Assembly: GCA_963735115.1 (NCBI GenBank)
Contig: CAVTJR010000003.1
Location: forward strand, 1,364,001 to 1,428,000
Origin: JAKACA01 sp963735115
Lineage (GTDB): Bacteria > Actinomycetota > Acidimicrobiia > Acidimicrobiales > Bog-793
Direction: 5' to 3'
DNA: 64,000 nucleotides
Each line of letters starts with the position of its first letter. Position 1 is the first letter of the stretch. A model generated the notes under the pieces. That model worked only from the letters and a program-made list of their open reading frames with translations, was not told the DNA's origin and ran no database searches. Made by a program: the position numbers and the translations under genes. Of the stretch, positions 34,974-43,246 are shown one piece after another.

Positions 34974-36983
34974 CTACGACTTGAAGTACCAGTACTCGGG
35001 ATTGAGGTTGTCGAGGGCGTTGACCGGAAGCACTCCACCGATCCTGTTGGAGACCTCGACGGCGGTTGCCGCCAGTGGCTGCCAGATGACGGGCAGCTGC
35101 TGGGCGAGGTAGTCCTCCCACTGGTAGAAGACGCTCAGGCTCGAGTTCTCGTTCGTCTCCCGGATCAAGGTGTCGTTCTGGGCGTTCGAGTAGTCGCCCT
35201 GGTTCGAGCCGGCACCGGTGGCGAAGATCTCCTCGCCGGTGGGCAGGTAGTCGGGCGAGTAGAGCCAACCGCCGCCCCAGTTCGCCATGTCCCATGCGTG
35301 GCAGGCCGCCGTGGCGGTCGGGTAGCAGGAGACGGCGTCCTTGAGGACGTTGTCGAACGGCTCAGCCTTGAGGCTGACCTTGATGCCCTCCTTGGCCCAC
35401 TCGGACACCTCGTAGTCGACCGCCTGCGTGAGCGACTGCGTGCCGCTGGCATACACCTCGGTGAAGGTGAGCGGCGTGCCGCTCGGGATGCCTGCGCCGC
35501 ACTCACCGGCGCCTGACCCGGGCTTCGTGCACGTCGTCGTGCCTCCCGGGACGACGTTCCAGCCGTTGGCCTTCAACGTGGCCGCCGCCGTCGTGGGGCT
35601 GAAGGGGTAGGGACCACCCGTCTTCAGCTCGACGCCGTGGGCGAAGTTGTTCGGTGGGTAGACGGGCGCCGGGCCGTAAGTGGGCACGCCGTAGCCCTTG
35701 AAGTAGGTCGAGATGATGCCCGTCTGGTCGACCAGCTCCTGCAGCACCTGGCGGAAGTACAGCTGCTTGAAGACCGCACCGGCGTGACCGCCCGCTCCCA
35801 GCGTGGAGTTGAAGTTCTCCGGGAAGTAGTTGATCTGCCAGGACTCGGTCTGCGTGATCCCGTACGTGCTCGTAAGGGCGGTGGCGTTGGCCCCCGCCGT
35901 TGTCGGCCCGAGGTTGGCCGCCTTCTGCGGCAGGTTCTGCGAAGGCAGGTAGCCGACGTCCGGAGCGGTGCTGCCTCCGGCGGCGAGGGCGTTGTACTCG
36001 GCGGTGTCGGAGGTGTAGGGCACCTCGACGAACTCGGAGAGGATCGGCTTCTGCGGTCCGCTGTAGGCCGGGTTCGGCACGAAGGTCGACTGCCCGGTGG
36101 AGGCATCGAATGCGCTCAGCTTCCAGGGACCGTCGACGCCGTCTGCCCACAGCTTGTTGGAGGCATAGGTGGCAAGGTCACCGGACATCTGCGGGTGCTT
36201 GGAGGTGGCGTTGTTGTCCGTGTCGAAGGTCCACACGGCCACGCAGGCTTTCGTCACTGCCTTGCTCGGGAGGCTGGCGGTCTTCGTGGCAACCCCGCAA
36301 CCACCGGACCCAGGGGCGGCCGTCAAGGAGGTGATGTCCCAGGCTTCGGCCATCGGGTAGATCTGCGAGAGCTCGTTGTACTGGAACCACGTCGTGCTGA
36401 AGGTGCCGTCGAGGTTGATGACGACGGTGTTGCCCGTGGGTCCGTCAGGCGCCGAGTAGCTCTTGATGTTGCCCGGCCACTGGTTCGGGCCAGGAGCCGT
36501 GCCGGCCCAGTTGGCGGACTCGGCTTCGATCATGTTCAGCCAGAAGATGACGCTCTGGGCGTCGACGCTCTGGCCGTCGGCGAACTTCCAGGGCTTCAAG
36601 GTGATCGTGATGGTCTTGTCGCCGTTCGACCACACGGGTGCGTTGCCGGGCGAGAGCGAGTAGTCCACGTCCGGGGACGTGCTCGTGGGGGAGCCGAACC
36701 AGTAGAGCGGCCGGTACAGGAGGAACTCGAACTGCTCTTCGTTCGCCACCGAGAAGAACTGCAGACTCGAGAACGGGAAGATCCAGTCGGGTGTCACCTG
36801 CGGCGCCATCGCCCAGTAGGCCGTGCCACCCTTCAGATGGCTCGAAGGCGTCGAGGTCGCCGACGGGCTCGTGGTGGTCGTTGACGAGGACGTGCTGCTT
36901 CCGCAGGCCGCCAGCACGAGCGCGCCTACGGCGAGCCCTGCTCCTATTTTCCAGGCTGCTCTCAGTCTCGGTTTCCGTTGCAT
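34974..36983 (-). CDS. ABC transporter substrate-binding lipoprotein, family 5 (peptide/oligosaccharide type)
   Basis: 669-residue extracytoplasmic binding protein. The lipobox is LVLAACGSS, with lipidation at the Cys near residue 27, followed by a Ser/Thr linker. The family 5 fold is recognised by FSSLQFFSVANEEQFEFLLYRPLYWFG, LKPWKFADGQSVDAQSVIFWLNM (the SBP_bac_5 region) and the late YSPDYLPTGEEIF. The ligand is an oligopeptide or similar; no permease or ATPase genes are adjacent, so this is an orphan receptor. An AGGGAGG site precedes the ATG. It has its own terminator. Confidence 0.88.
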   Translation of the reverse strand: MQRKPRLRAAWKIGAGLAVGALVLAACGSSTSSSTTTTSPSATSTPSSHLKGGTAYWAMAPQVTPDWIFPFSSLQFFSVANEEQFEFLLYRPLYWFGSPTSTSPDVDYSLSPGNAPVWSNGDKTITITLKPWKFADGQSVDAQSVIFWLNMIEAESANWAGTAPGPNQWPGNIKSYSAPDGPTGNTVVINLDGTFSTTWFQYNELSQIYPMAEAWDITSLTAAPGSGGCGVATKTASLPSKAVTKACVAVWTFDTDNNATSKHPQMSGDLATYASNKLWADGVDGPWKLSAFDASTGQSTFVPNPAYSGPQKPILSEFVEVPYTSDTAEYNALAAGGSTAPDVGYLPSQNLPQKAANLGPTTAGANATALTSTYGITQTESWQINYFPENFNSTLGAGGHAGAVFKQLYFRQVLQELVDQTGIISTYFKGYGVPTYGPAPVYPPNNFAHGVELKTGGPYPFSPTTAAATLKANGWNVVPGGTTTCTKPGSGAGECGAGIPSGTPLTFTEVYASGTQSLTQAVDYEVSEWAKEGIKVSLKAEPFDNVLKDAVSCYPTATAACHAWDMANWGGGWLYSPDYLPTGEEIFATGAGSNQGDYSNAQNDTLIRETNENSSLSVFYQWEDYLAQQLPVIWQPLAATAVEVSNRIGGVLPVNALDNLNPEYWYFKS

Positions 36984-37617
36984 GTGGCTCAGTTACCTCC
37001 CTGATCTCAACGACGCTGTTGGCACCGGCGCGCTCAGGTCCCCCTTCTACGGGAAACCACAGCCCGCGGCACTGTAGCGCATCCGTAATGTTTCGTACAT
37101 CGAATGGCACCGAGACGGAGCGAGCTGAAGCTGGCTAACCGGGGCCGAACCGCCCACCTCCGGGATCAACCGACTACGAAATGTCGGGCATCAACCGAAC
37201 TTCCCGGCCACCTCGGTGACGCTGAACCCGTCACGAATGACGCCCATGACGGCGTAAACCCATCGGACGCAGCGGGTATCCGTTCAAAGCCGCTGACGAG
37301 GCGCTGATCTTCGGAGATTGGGCCTGTCAGGAGTGCCCGATGACAGGTCAAAGCTCCACTTCAGCGGTTGCGGAGCGCGCTGCCGAGGCCGCGGCGACCT
37401 CCGTAGCAACCGCTTTTATCGTCGATGGCAGTTGCCCGCGCACTCACACACAGGGCGGGCACACCACCGACAGTTCGTCGCGGCGTCCACCCTCGAGCCA
37501 GAGCTTCGAGGATTGTGTTTGCTCATCCATGGCCGCAGCCTCGCCGAGGGGTGTATCACTGCCATTCGCCAGGGATCCGGCCCAGTTTCCGAGACTCACC
37601 CGATCGGTACCCAGCGA
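36984..37617. other. Long intergenic region with only a transposase fragment
   Basis: About 630 bases. The first part must hold the promoter of the binding-protein gene. At 37191-37265 there is a transposase fragment on the minus strand. From 37266 to 37617 I see no gene with convincing composition on either strand. Confidence 0.6.
37191..37265 (-). pseudogene. IS481-type transposase N-terminal fragment
   Basis: Reads RWVYAVMGVIRDGFSVTEVAGKFG then TGA. It matches the helix-turn-helix of the IS481-like remnant at 38.8 kb (RYDAVVAVIRDGMTVTEAAEKYG) with several substitutions, so it comes from a different copy. The DDE domain is absent. Confidence 0.65.
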
Positions 37618-38333
37618 TCAGGACAGCGTGACCATGCCTGTGCCCGTCAGGCTGGGCAGACCCGACGACCTGCAGGTGCTGAGGACTCCCTTCTCGGTCA
37701 TGTCCGTGTAGGAGGATGCACTGGAGCCCGCGCCGTGGTCACTGCCTGCAAAGGAACCCGTCACGGAGGCCGTGCCCCCGCTGTTGGGGAACACGAACCC
37801 GACGTCACCAGCGCTGTTGGTCACGATGCGGTGGCCCGAGAAGGTGACCATGCTGTTCGCAACAGAACTCGGGGTCCACCGCGCCGTCCACGTCGGGGGC
37901 CCCGACGCGGAGTTCGACGTCCCGAGAACGCGGCAGGCGTTGGACGCGAGGTGAATCGTCAGCGTGGAGGTGGCGCCGGTTACCTTGGAGACGTTCGACC
38001 CGCTCGTCGTGCAGGTGGAAGCTGCGATCGTGATCGTCACCGTCTCAACAGGGCTGGTGCCACTCTTTTGCAGTGGCGGGTCGAACGTCACCGTGCCGGT
38101 TCCGGAGCAGCTGATGCCGCCCGTGGCGACCGTCGGCGCACTCGTCGACGAACTAGTGGACGTCGAACTGCTCGTGGCAAGCGGGACGTGGAAGTGGACG
38201 TGGAAGTGGACGTAGAAGCTGTCGTCGGCTTGTGGCTACTCGAACAGGCCGACATGAAGACCAAGGAGACCACCAGGACGACGCCGGCTACGGCCAGAGA
38301 CCGGTCTCGCAATGAGAATCGCATACGAGGCAT
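37618..38333 (-). pseudogene. Small secreted lipoprotein, frameshifted in a Ser/Thr linker
   Basis: The start (ATG 38333 or 38324) gives MRFSLRDRSLAVAG, a hydrophobic core and the lipobox VFMSACSSS, then a Ser-Thr linker coded by 12-base repeats. Near 38165-38185 the frame must shift by one: the linker continues as TSSSTSTSSSTSAPTVATGG and then ISCSGTGTVTFDPPLQKSG through to the stop at 37618. The C-terminal 150 residues (CRVLGTS, TWTARWTPSS, FPNSGGTASVTGSF) look like a beta-sandwich of unknown function. Both parts have coherent composition, so this is one gene with a single indel, real or a sequencing error. Confidence 0.6.
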
Positions 38334-38459
38334 TGTCTGCCGCAGCCTCGGCTCGATCCAGGGGCTTTCGTCACATGAGACACGAACTCCAGGGCCGCGA
38401 GTCCAGCACCAGAGTTTGACGGTATGCCGCCGTGGACTGAAAGCAGACTCAGATGACGT

Positions 38460-38873
38460 GGCTGATCGTGGGGACACAGAACGACGGAGGCACCGGACTC
38501 GCGGGTCGGCGCGTATTCGGCGACTGGCGAAGGCGGCGAGGCGGGAGACGACGAAGCGCGCCGGTGTGGCGGGCGGGGAGGCCCGCTCCAGCTGGTGCCG
38601 GAGGCGCAGCGGCCGCCAGCTCGGATGTTGCCGACGCAGTTCCAAGACGCGGGCCTCGAACACCGCCGGCATCTGATGCGGGACGCGTTTAGGCCGATGC
38701 GAGCGGTCGACGAGGGCTTCGAGGCCGCCGGCCTCGTAGCGCGACATCCATCAGTAGAGCGTCTGGCGGCTGACTCCGTACTTCTCTGCCGCCTCGGTGA
38801 CGGTCATTCCGTCCCGGATGACCGCGACGACGGCGTCGTAGCGCTGCTCCACTTTGGTGAGCTCCTTGATCAC
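38460..38873 (-). pseudogene. IS481-family transposase remnant
   Basis: GTG 38873, with GGGAGGGAGG upstream, opens VEQRYDAVVAVIRDGMTVTEAAEKYGVSRQTLY, then hits an in-frame TGA at codon 41 (38751-38753). After it the frame continues as MSRYEAGGLEALVDRSHRP and LELRRQHPSW, typical of IS481 helix-turn-helix regions. The DDE integrase core is missing and the sequence degenerates by about 38460. The element is dead. Confidence 0.75.
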
Positions 38874-38986
38874 TCCGGCCACCTCCCTCCCACTCGGAGG
38901 CGGAGGACGGTGGGGCCGAGGTGTCAAGCGTCAGCTGTTACAGGGTCACGGATCACCCGTTACTGCGTTCCACATCACGCGTTATC

Positions 38987-39001
38987 GATCTGTGACAGAT
39001 C
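38987..39001. repeat. 15-bp palindrome between transposase remnant and tRNA-Lys
   Basis: GATCTGT-G-ACAGATC is perfectly symmetrical. It lies 113 bases upstream of the transposase remnant start, in a stretch with several GTTAC/GTCAC motifs. It could be part of an old insertion-sequence end or a tRNA-Lys terminator. Confidence 0.4.
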
Positions 39002-39025
39002 AGGCGTGGTCTTACAGCTGATCGG

Positions 39026-39099
39026 TGCGCCCCCTGGGACTCGAACCCAGAACCTGCGGATTAAGAGTCCGTTGCTCTGCCAAATTGAGCTAGAGGCGC
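39026..39099 (-). tRNA. tRNA-Lys (anticodon CTT)
   Basis: Minus-strand cloverleaf: acceptor GCGCCTC/GGGGCGC, D stem GCTC/GAGC, anticodon loop CTCTTAA giving CTT, T arm CTGGG-TTCGAGT-CCCAG, discriminator A. CCA is not encoded (ACCG follows). The first anticodon-stem pair is A-C. Confidence 0.95.
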
Positions 39100-39197
39100 C
39101 TGCCGGCAGGCCAGACTAGTCGCTCCGGCCGACGACGGAGCTGAACCGCACTCGGGCACCACAAACTGCAACCGAGGCGCGACTCGACATCGAAACG

Positions 39198-39271
39198 GGT
39201 GGCCGAGGGGACTTGAACCCCCGACTTCCAGGACCACAACCTGGCGCTCTGCCAACTGAGCTACGACCACC
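39198..39271 (-). tRNA. tRNA-His (anticodon GTG)
   Basis: Minus-strand cloverleaf: acceptor GTGGTCG/CGGCCAC, D stem GCTC/GAGC, anticodon stem CCAGG/CCTGG with loop TTGTGGT giving GTG, T arm GGGGG-TTCAAGT-CCCCT. The extra G at position -1, required by HisRS, is encoded at 39271 and faces discriminator C. CCA is not encoded. Confidence 0.96.
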
Positions 39272-39451
39272 ATGGGAGCCGGCACCGTCGGGCGCACCGA
39301 CGGCGTCGACCCTTCCAGCATGGCACATCGACCGAGGGTGAAAAAAGCAACCGGCTGCGGCGCCGGTCGCGTCCCAACCAGCTTGTGGGCACCGAATTCC
39401 CAGCATCCCGGGTATGCCGCACCCCTCGTTACCTACGTGCCAAACTTGACC

Positions 39452-39469
39452 GCTTCGCCTGCTTCGCCT
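39452..39469 (+). promoter_or_regulatory. Tandem 9-bp direct repeat upstream of pstS
   Basis: GCTTCGCCT occurs twice in tandem (39452-39460, 39461-39469), followed by an A+T-rich stretch and pstS 64 bases later. PhoB/PhoP boxes in other bacteria are tandem direct repeats near the pst promoter, so this is a candidate. The sequence does not closely match the PHO box consensus I know. Confidence 0.3.
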
Positions 39470-39532
39470 AATTTCATAGTTTCAGTAGCAAATCAGGCCG
39501 TGCCCGACGGCCGCCGACAAAGGAGATACAGC

Positions 39533-40819
39533 GTGCCGAATCAACGACGCCGCCGAGCGCGGGCCGGTCTCATCGGGGGGGTCTCGGTGCTGGCAGCGGT
39601 TGCCTGCATGAGCCTCACCGGCCTCGTAACGGCGAGCGCATCCAACCTGCCGCCAGGTAACACCGTCATCATCGGAAGCGGATCACAGACCGCTTACAGC
39701 TTGATGACCGGCCTCGACGACCTCTTCAACTCCTCGCAAGGCTGCAACGAGATCGCCGCCGCCGGAACCTCCGAGGTCCAGTCGTTGAGCTTCAACTGTG
39801 CAGCCGGTCCTGCCGGCGCGGTCGGCTTGCCCGCCGCCAACGGCGAGAACCCCCTCAATGACGTCGCCCTGCAGGAGCCGCCTCTCGGCGGTTCGAATGG
39901 CCTGAAGCAGCTCGAAGGGCAAGTTCCCGTGCTCGGGACCGAACCGATCAGCTTCGCCACGACGGTGCGAAACCCAACCGCCTCTGATCCGCAGGGCCTC
40001 AACTTCGTGAACTACGCCGACGACGCCATCTCCTGGTTCCATTTCACCAAGGTGGGCAAGAAGGCGACCCCGTCGGCGAAGATCAAGTCGCTCACGATCT
40101 TGCAGCTGGAGAACATCTGGCTCGGGAACATCACCAACTGGAAGTCGCTCGGCGGCAAAAGCGCTCCCATCAAGGTGTACGTCACGAACTCGGGCTCAAG
40201 CTTGCTGACCATCTGGAATACCAGTCTCGGGAACATCAACTCCCAGACGTACCCGGAGACAGAAGGTCCCTCCTACGTCATCGAGCAGAACGAGGACGCT
40301 TCGATCATCAAGAACGGCAACGAGGCTGACGCCATCTTCTTCTTCTCTCGCGGCCGCTTCCTGCAGACTTGTGACGAAGGCACCTGTGGTGGCTCGCGAA
40401 TCCCTGGCGGTGGTACCACCGCCCTCGGCGAGATCAACGGGGTCAAACTCACCAACGCCAACATCTTGAGCGGCTTGTGGCCCGTCCGGGTCTTCCTGTC
40501 GAACGTGTACTCGGACGGCTCGAACTCCAAGATCCCGGCCGCCAACCAGGCGACGCTCAACTACGTGAGCGAAGACGGTTTCTTGTGCAAGTCGCAAACG
40601 TCCCACGGCAAGCGCATCCTCGACCCGCTCACAGGCGTGTGGTACCGCACCGAGATCGACAACCTCATCGCCGCCGATGGCTTCGTCCCGATACCGATCG
40701 GCTCAGAAGGGCTCGTCACGAACCCCGCAGTGCCCGGCTCGCCCTACAGCGGATACGACTCTTCCGGCAGCGACCCGAGGGGCTACTGCAAGGTGAGCAC
40801 GACGGACGGGAACGCCTGA
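39533..40819 (+). CDS. pstS: Phosphate ABC transporter substrate-binding protein PstS
   Basis: 428 residues. The signal peptide (RRRRARAGLIGGVSV, hydrophobic, cleavage near ASASNLPP) has no clear lipobox. The PstS-like fold follows: IIGSGSQTAYSLM near the start, PVLGTEPISFATTVR, IWLGNITNWKSLG (the family sequence after the first lobe), VTNSGSSLLTIW, and the cysteine-rich FLCKSQTSHGKR. It binds phosphate outside the membrane for PstCA. The GTG start has AAAGGAG seven bases upstream. A 268-base gap with strong hairpins separates it from pstC. Confidence 0.88.
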   Translation: MPNQRRRRARAGLIGGVSVLAAVACMSLTGLVTASASNLPPGNTVIIGSGSQTAYSLMTGLDDLFNSSQGCNEIAAAGTSEVQSLSFNCAAGPAGAVGLPAANGENPLNDVALQEPPLGGSNGLKQLEGQVPVLGTEPISFATTVRNPTASDPQGLNFVNYADDAISWFHFTKVGKKATPSAKIKSLTILQLENIWLGNITNWKSLGGKSAPIKVYVTNSGSSLLTIWNTSLGNINSQTYPETEGPSYVIEQNEDASIIKNGNEADAIFFFSRGRFLQTCDEGTCGGSRIPGGGTTALGEINGVKLTNANILSGLWPVRVFLSNVYSDGSNSKIPAANQATLNYVSEDGFLCKSQTSHGKRILDPLTGVWYRTEIDNLIAADGFVPIPIGSEGLVTNPAVPGSPYSGYDSSGSDPRGYCKVSTTDGNA

Positions 40820-40851
40820 TCTCGACATCACAGCGACCAGGTGCGCAACTT

Positions 40852-40892
40852 CGCCCGGGTTCGGCTCTCTCCCTCGGAGCCGAATCCGGGCG
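40852..40892. other. Strong hairpin in the pstS-pstC spacer (1)
   Basis: CGCCCGGGTTCGGCTC (40852-40867) pairs over 16 positions (one G-T) with GAGCCGAATCCGGGCG (40877-40892), 9-base loop. It lies 33 bases after the pstS stop with no T-run, so a transcript-stabilising or partial attenuator role is likely. It could keep pstS mRNA more abundant than pstCAB. A smaller AGCGGG/CCCGCT hairpin follows at 40941-40955. Confidence 0.6.
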
Positions 40893-41028
40893 ACCGCACT
40901 GAGCAAGTGGAGGATCGAACATTCGAATCGCCTACAACCGAGCGGGACTCCCGCTGAACCTGAGGAAAGCGGGCTTTGCCGGTGGCGGGACTCGAGAATC
41001 CGGACTGATGAAAGCCACATTGCACCGA

Positions 41029-41063
41029 GCGACACTCCGGCCGAGGACGGCCGGAGCTGTCGC
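41029..41063. other. Strong hairpin in the pstS-pstC spacer (2)
   Basis: GCGACA-CTCCGGCCG (41029-41043), loop AGGA, CGGCCGGAG (41048-41056), a bulged C, then TGTCGC (41058-41063): 15 paired positions. It ends 24 bases before the pstC start. A 27-codon open frame (ATG 41008 to TGA 41091) runs through it and overlaps the pstC TTG start as TTGA, so it could be a coupled leader; this is unproven. Confidence 0.55.
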
Positions 41064-41087
41064 GTTGAAACGACAGTCGAGAGACGC

Positions 41088-42101
41088 TTGAGCAAGAGCA
41101 CTGAGATGACCCCAGAAGGTGATGGCAGGTCGAGCGGACGGGACACGGCGGCGATGCCGCGGCCGGTCACGAGCGAGCACCGCTTGGACGATCGCCTGTT
41201 TCGCGGGGGCACGCGGAGCGTCGGACTTGCTGTCTTCGGGCTCTTGTTCGCCATCGGTGCCTTCCTGTTGTGGAAGTCCATGCCGGCCTTCGACAAGAAC
41301 GGCCTCATCAGCTTTCTCACGACGACCGGCTTCACTACGAGCGGCGTCGCCCATCCGGTCTTCGGCGTGGCCGCCCTCCTCTTCTGGACAGTCGTCATCG
41401 CCCTCATCGCCGCCGTGATCGGTGTCCCCATCGCCGTCGGCACTGCGCTGTTCATCGTCGAATTCGCCCCGGCGCGGCTCCGACGCGTCCTCATCGCCGT
41501 AATCGACCTGCTGGCGGTCGTTCCCTCGATCATCTTCGGGCTGTGGGGAGTGTTCTTCCTGCAACCCCGGATGGTGGGCTTCGAGCAGTTCCTCTCCGCT
41601 CACCTGAGCTTCATCCCCATCTTCGCCACGACCTCGGCCGTGCTGAAAGGATCGGCATTCATCGCCGGCACGGTCGTTGGGATCATGATCGTGCCCATCG
41701 TCACCTCGATCACTCGCGAGATCTTCTCCCTCGCGCCGCAAGGAGAGCGAGAGGCGGCGCTCGCACTCGGCGCCAGCAAGGCATCGATGATCCGGGCCGT
41801 CGTGCTGCCGTTCGGACGCGGCGGCATGATCGGGGCGGTCATGCTCGGGATCGGGCGGGCGATGGGAGAGACCGTCGCCGTGGCCACGATCATCTCGACC
41901 ATCTTCGTCATCAACCCGCACATCTTGCAGGTGGGCGCCAACTCGATCGCGGCCTTCATCGTGCTGCGCTTCGGAGCAGGCGGACCGCTTGGCTTGTCGG
42001 CGCTGATGGGGATCGGCTTCGTGCTCTTCTGCTTCACGTTGCTCGTGAACCTGGCTGCGTCCTTCATCGTGAACCGCTCGCGCACCGGAGCGAGCGCCTG
42101 A
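41088..42101 (+). CDS. pstC: Phosphate ABC transporter permease PstC
   Basis: 337 residues with six membrane segments. It carries the PstC-type FGVAALLFWTVVIALIAAVIGVPIAVGTALF and the ABC-permease EAA loop (EREAALALGASKASMIRAVVLPFGRGGMIGAVMLGIGRAMGETVAV). It pairs with PstA to form the channel energised by PstB. The TTG at 41088 is the longest start; ATG 41106 is an alternative. Its stop overlaps the pstA ATG (TGATG). Confidence 0.92.
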   Translation: MSKSTEMTPEGDGRSSGRDTAAMPRPVTSEHRLDDRLFRGGTRSVGLAVFGLLFAIGAFLLWKSMPAFDKNGLISFLTTTGFTTSGVAHPVFGVAALLFWTVVIALIAAVIGVPIAVGTALFIVEFAPARLRRVLIAVIDLLAVVPSIIFGLWGVFFLQPRMVGFEQFLSAHLSFIPIFATTSAVLKGSAFIAGTVVGIMIVPIVTSITREIFSLAPQGEREAALALGASKASMIRAVVLPFGRGGMIGAVMLGIGRAMGETVAVATIISTIFVINPHILQVGANSIAAFIVLRFGAGGPLGLSALMGIGFVLFCFTLLVNLAASFIVNRSRTGASA

Positions 42102-43246
42102 TGTCGATCGCCACACTCGAGAGAGCCGGGGCCACACCGCCCAACGAGCAGCCGAGCCCTCGCGACCTCCACCGGCGACGTCCCCGCCAATTCACCGGCA
42201 CGGATCTCGTCGTGCTCGTCTCCTCGGCTCTGGCAGCAATCAGCTTCGTGTGGATCGTCTTCTACCAGCTGACGCTGCTGGCCGGCGGCTCCGGCTTCGT
42301 GATCTGTGCCCTGCTGTCGTTCCTCGTCATCTACTACCTTGCGAATCGCAGCCTTTTCGGCCACATGGCGGCCGTCAATCGCGTGATCGGGGCGCTCGTG
42401 ACCTCGAGCGCAGTCGCAGTCACCATCGCCCTCGCCCTCGTCGTGGTCTTCCTCGTCTCGCGCGGCTATCACCTCATCAGCCTGCACTTCCTGACCCACG
42501 ACCAGGGTGACGTCACCCAGACGGCGCCGGCGAGCGCCGGTGGCGTCAGCCACGCGATCGTGGGCACGCTCGAACAGGTCGGTCTGGCAGTCGTCATCGG
42601 CGCCCCGGCAGGCATCATCACCGCCATCTTCATCAACGAGGTCGGCGGCCGCGTCACCTCCCTCGTGCGCACGGTCGTCACGGCCATGAGCGCCTTGCCG
42701 ACGATCGTGGCCGGGTTGTTCATCTACGTCATCTACATCTCAGCCACCCATCACGGCTTCTCAGGCCTCGCCGGCTCCCTCGCATTGTCGATCATGCTGC
42801 TCCCGAACGTCACCCGCACCACTGAGGAGGTGCTGAAAGTCGTGCACGGGTCGCTGCGGGAGGCCTCCATGGCTCTCGGTGCACCGCAATGGCGGACCGT
42901 CTGGTCCGTCGTTCTGCCGACGGCGCGCGCCGGCATCGCCACGGCGGTGCTGCTCGGCATCGCCCGCATCGTCGGAGAGACGGCCCCGCTGATCGTGACG
43001 ATCTTCGGCAGCACCTTCATGCAGACGAACCCTCTGCATGCTCAAGAAGCCCTTCCCTTGTTCATCTGGCAGAGCTATGGCCTCCCCCGCCAGGCGGACA
43101 TCGAGCGCGCCTTCGCCGCCGGCCTCGTCCTCGTCGGCCTCGTCCTCATCCTGTTCGTCCTCGCCCGTCTCGTCGCCTCCATCCGCCCGGGGGCGGTCCA
43201 CCGCATGGTCACGAGGCTGCGCCCGAGCCGTCTGGAGGCATCGTGA
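42101..43246 (+). CDS. pstA: Phosphate ABC transporter permease PstA
   Basis: 381 residues. An extended N-terminal part with three hydrophobic segments precedes the conserved permease core (GTLEQVGLAVVIGAPAGIITAIFINE). The EAA loop is SLREASMALGAPQWRTVWSVVLPTARAGIATAVLLGIARIVGETAPL. It starts in the TGATG junction with pstC and ends in a GTGA junction with pstB, indicating tight translational coupling. Confidence 0.93.
   Translation: MSIATLERAGATPPNEQPSPRDLHRRRPRQFTGTDLVVLVSSALAAISFVWIVFYQLTLLAGGSGFVICALLSFLVIYYLANRSLFGHMAAVNRVIGALVTSSAVAVTIALALVVVFLVSRGYHLISLHFLTHDQGDVTQTAPASAGGVSHAIVGTLEQVGLAVVIGAPAGIITAIFINEVGGRVTSLVRTVVTAMSALPTIVAGLFIYVIYISATHHGFSGLAGSLALSIMLLPNVTRTTEEVLKVVHGSLREASMALGAPQWRTVWSVVLPTARAGIATAVLLGIARIVGETAPLIVTIFGSTFMQTNPLHAQEALPLFIWQSYGLPRQADIERAFAAGLVLVGLVLILFVLARLVASIRPGAVHRMVTRLRPSRLEAS

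Noticed and set aside
38185..38215. 12-base tandem repeats as a phase-variation switch of the lipoprotein
   Set aside because: The unit length is a multiple of three, so copy-number change would not switch the frame.
37340..38676. Long plus-strand frames across the lipoprotein and transposase remnants
   Set aside because: They have shadow composition; the opposite strand has a signal peptide, a lipobox and HTH motifs that explain the DNA.
41001..41075. CTGATGA followed later by GAAAC, reminiscent of a hammerhead ribozyme core
   Set aside because: The strong hairpin between them does not start directly after CTGATGA (about 20 unpaired bases), and no closing stems I and III can be drawn.
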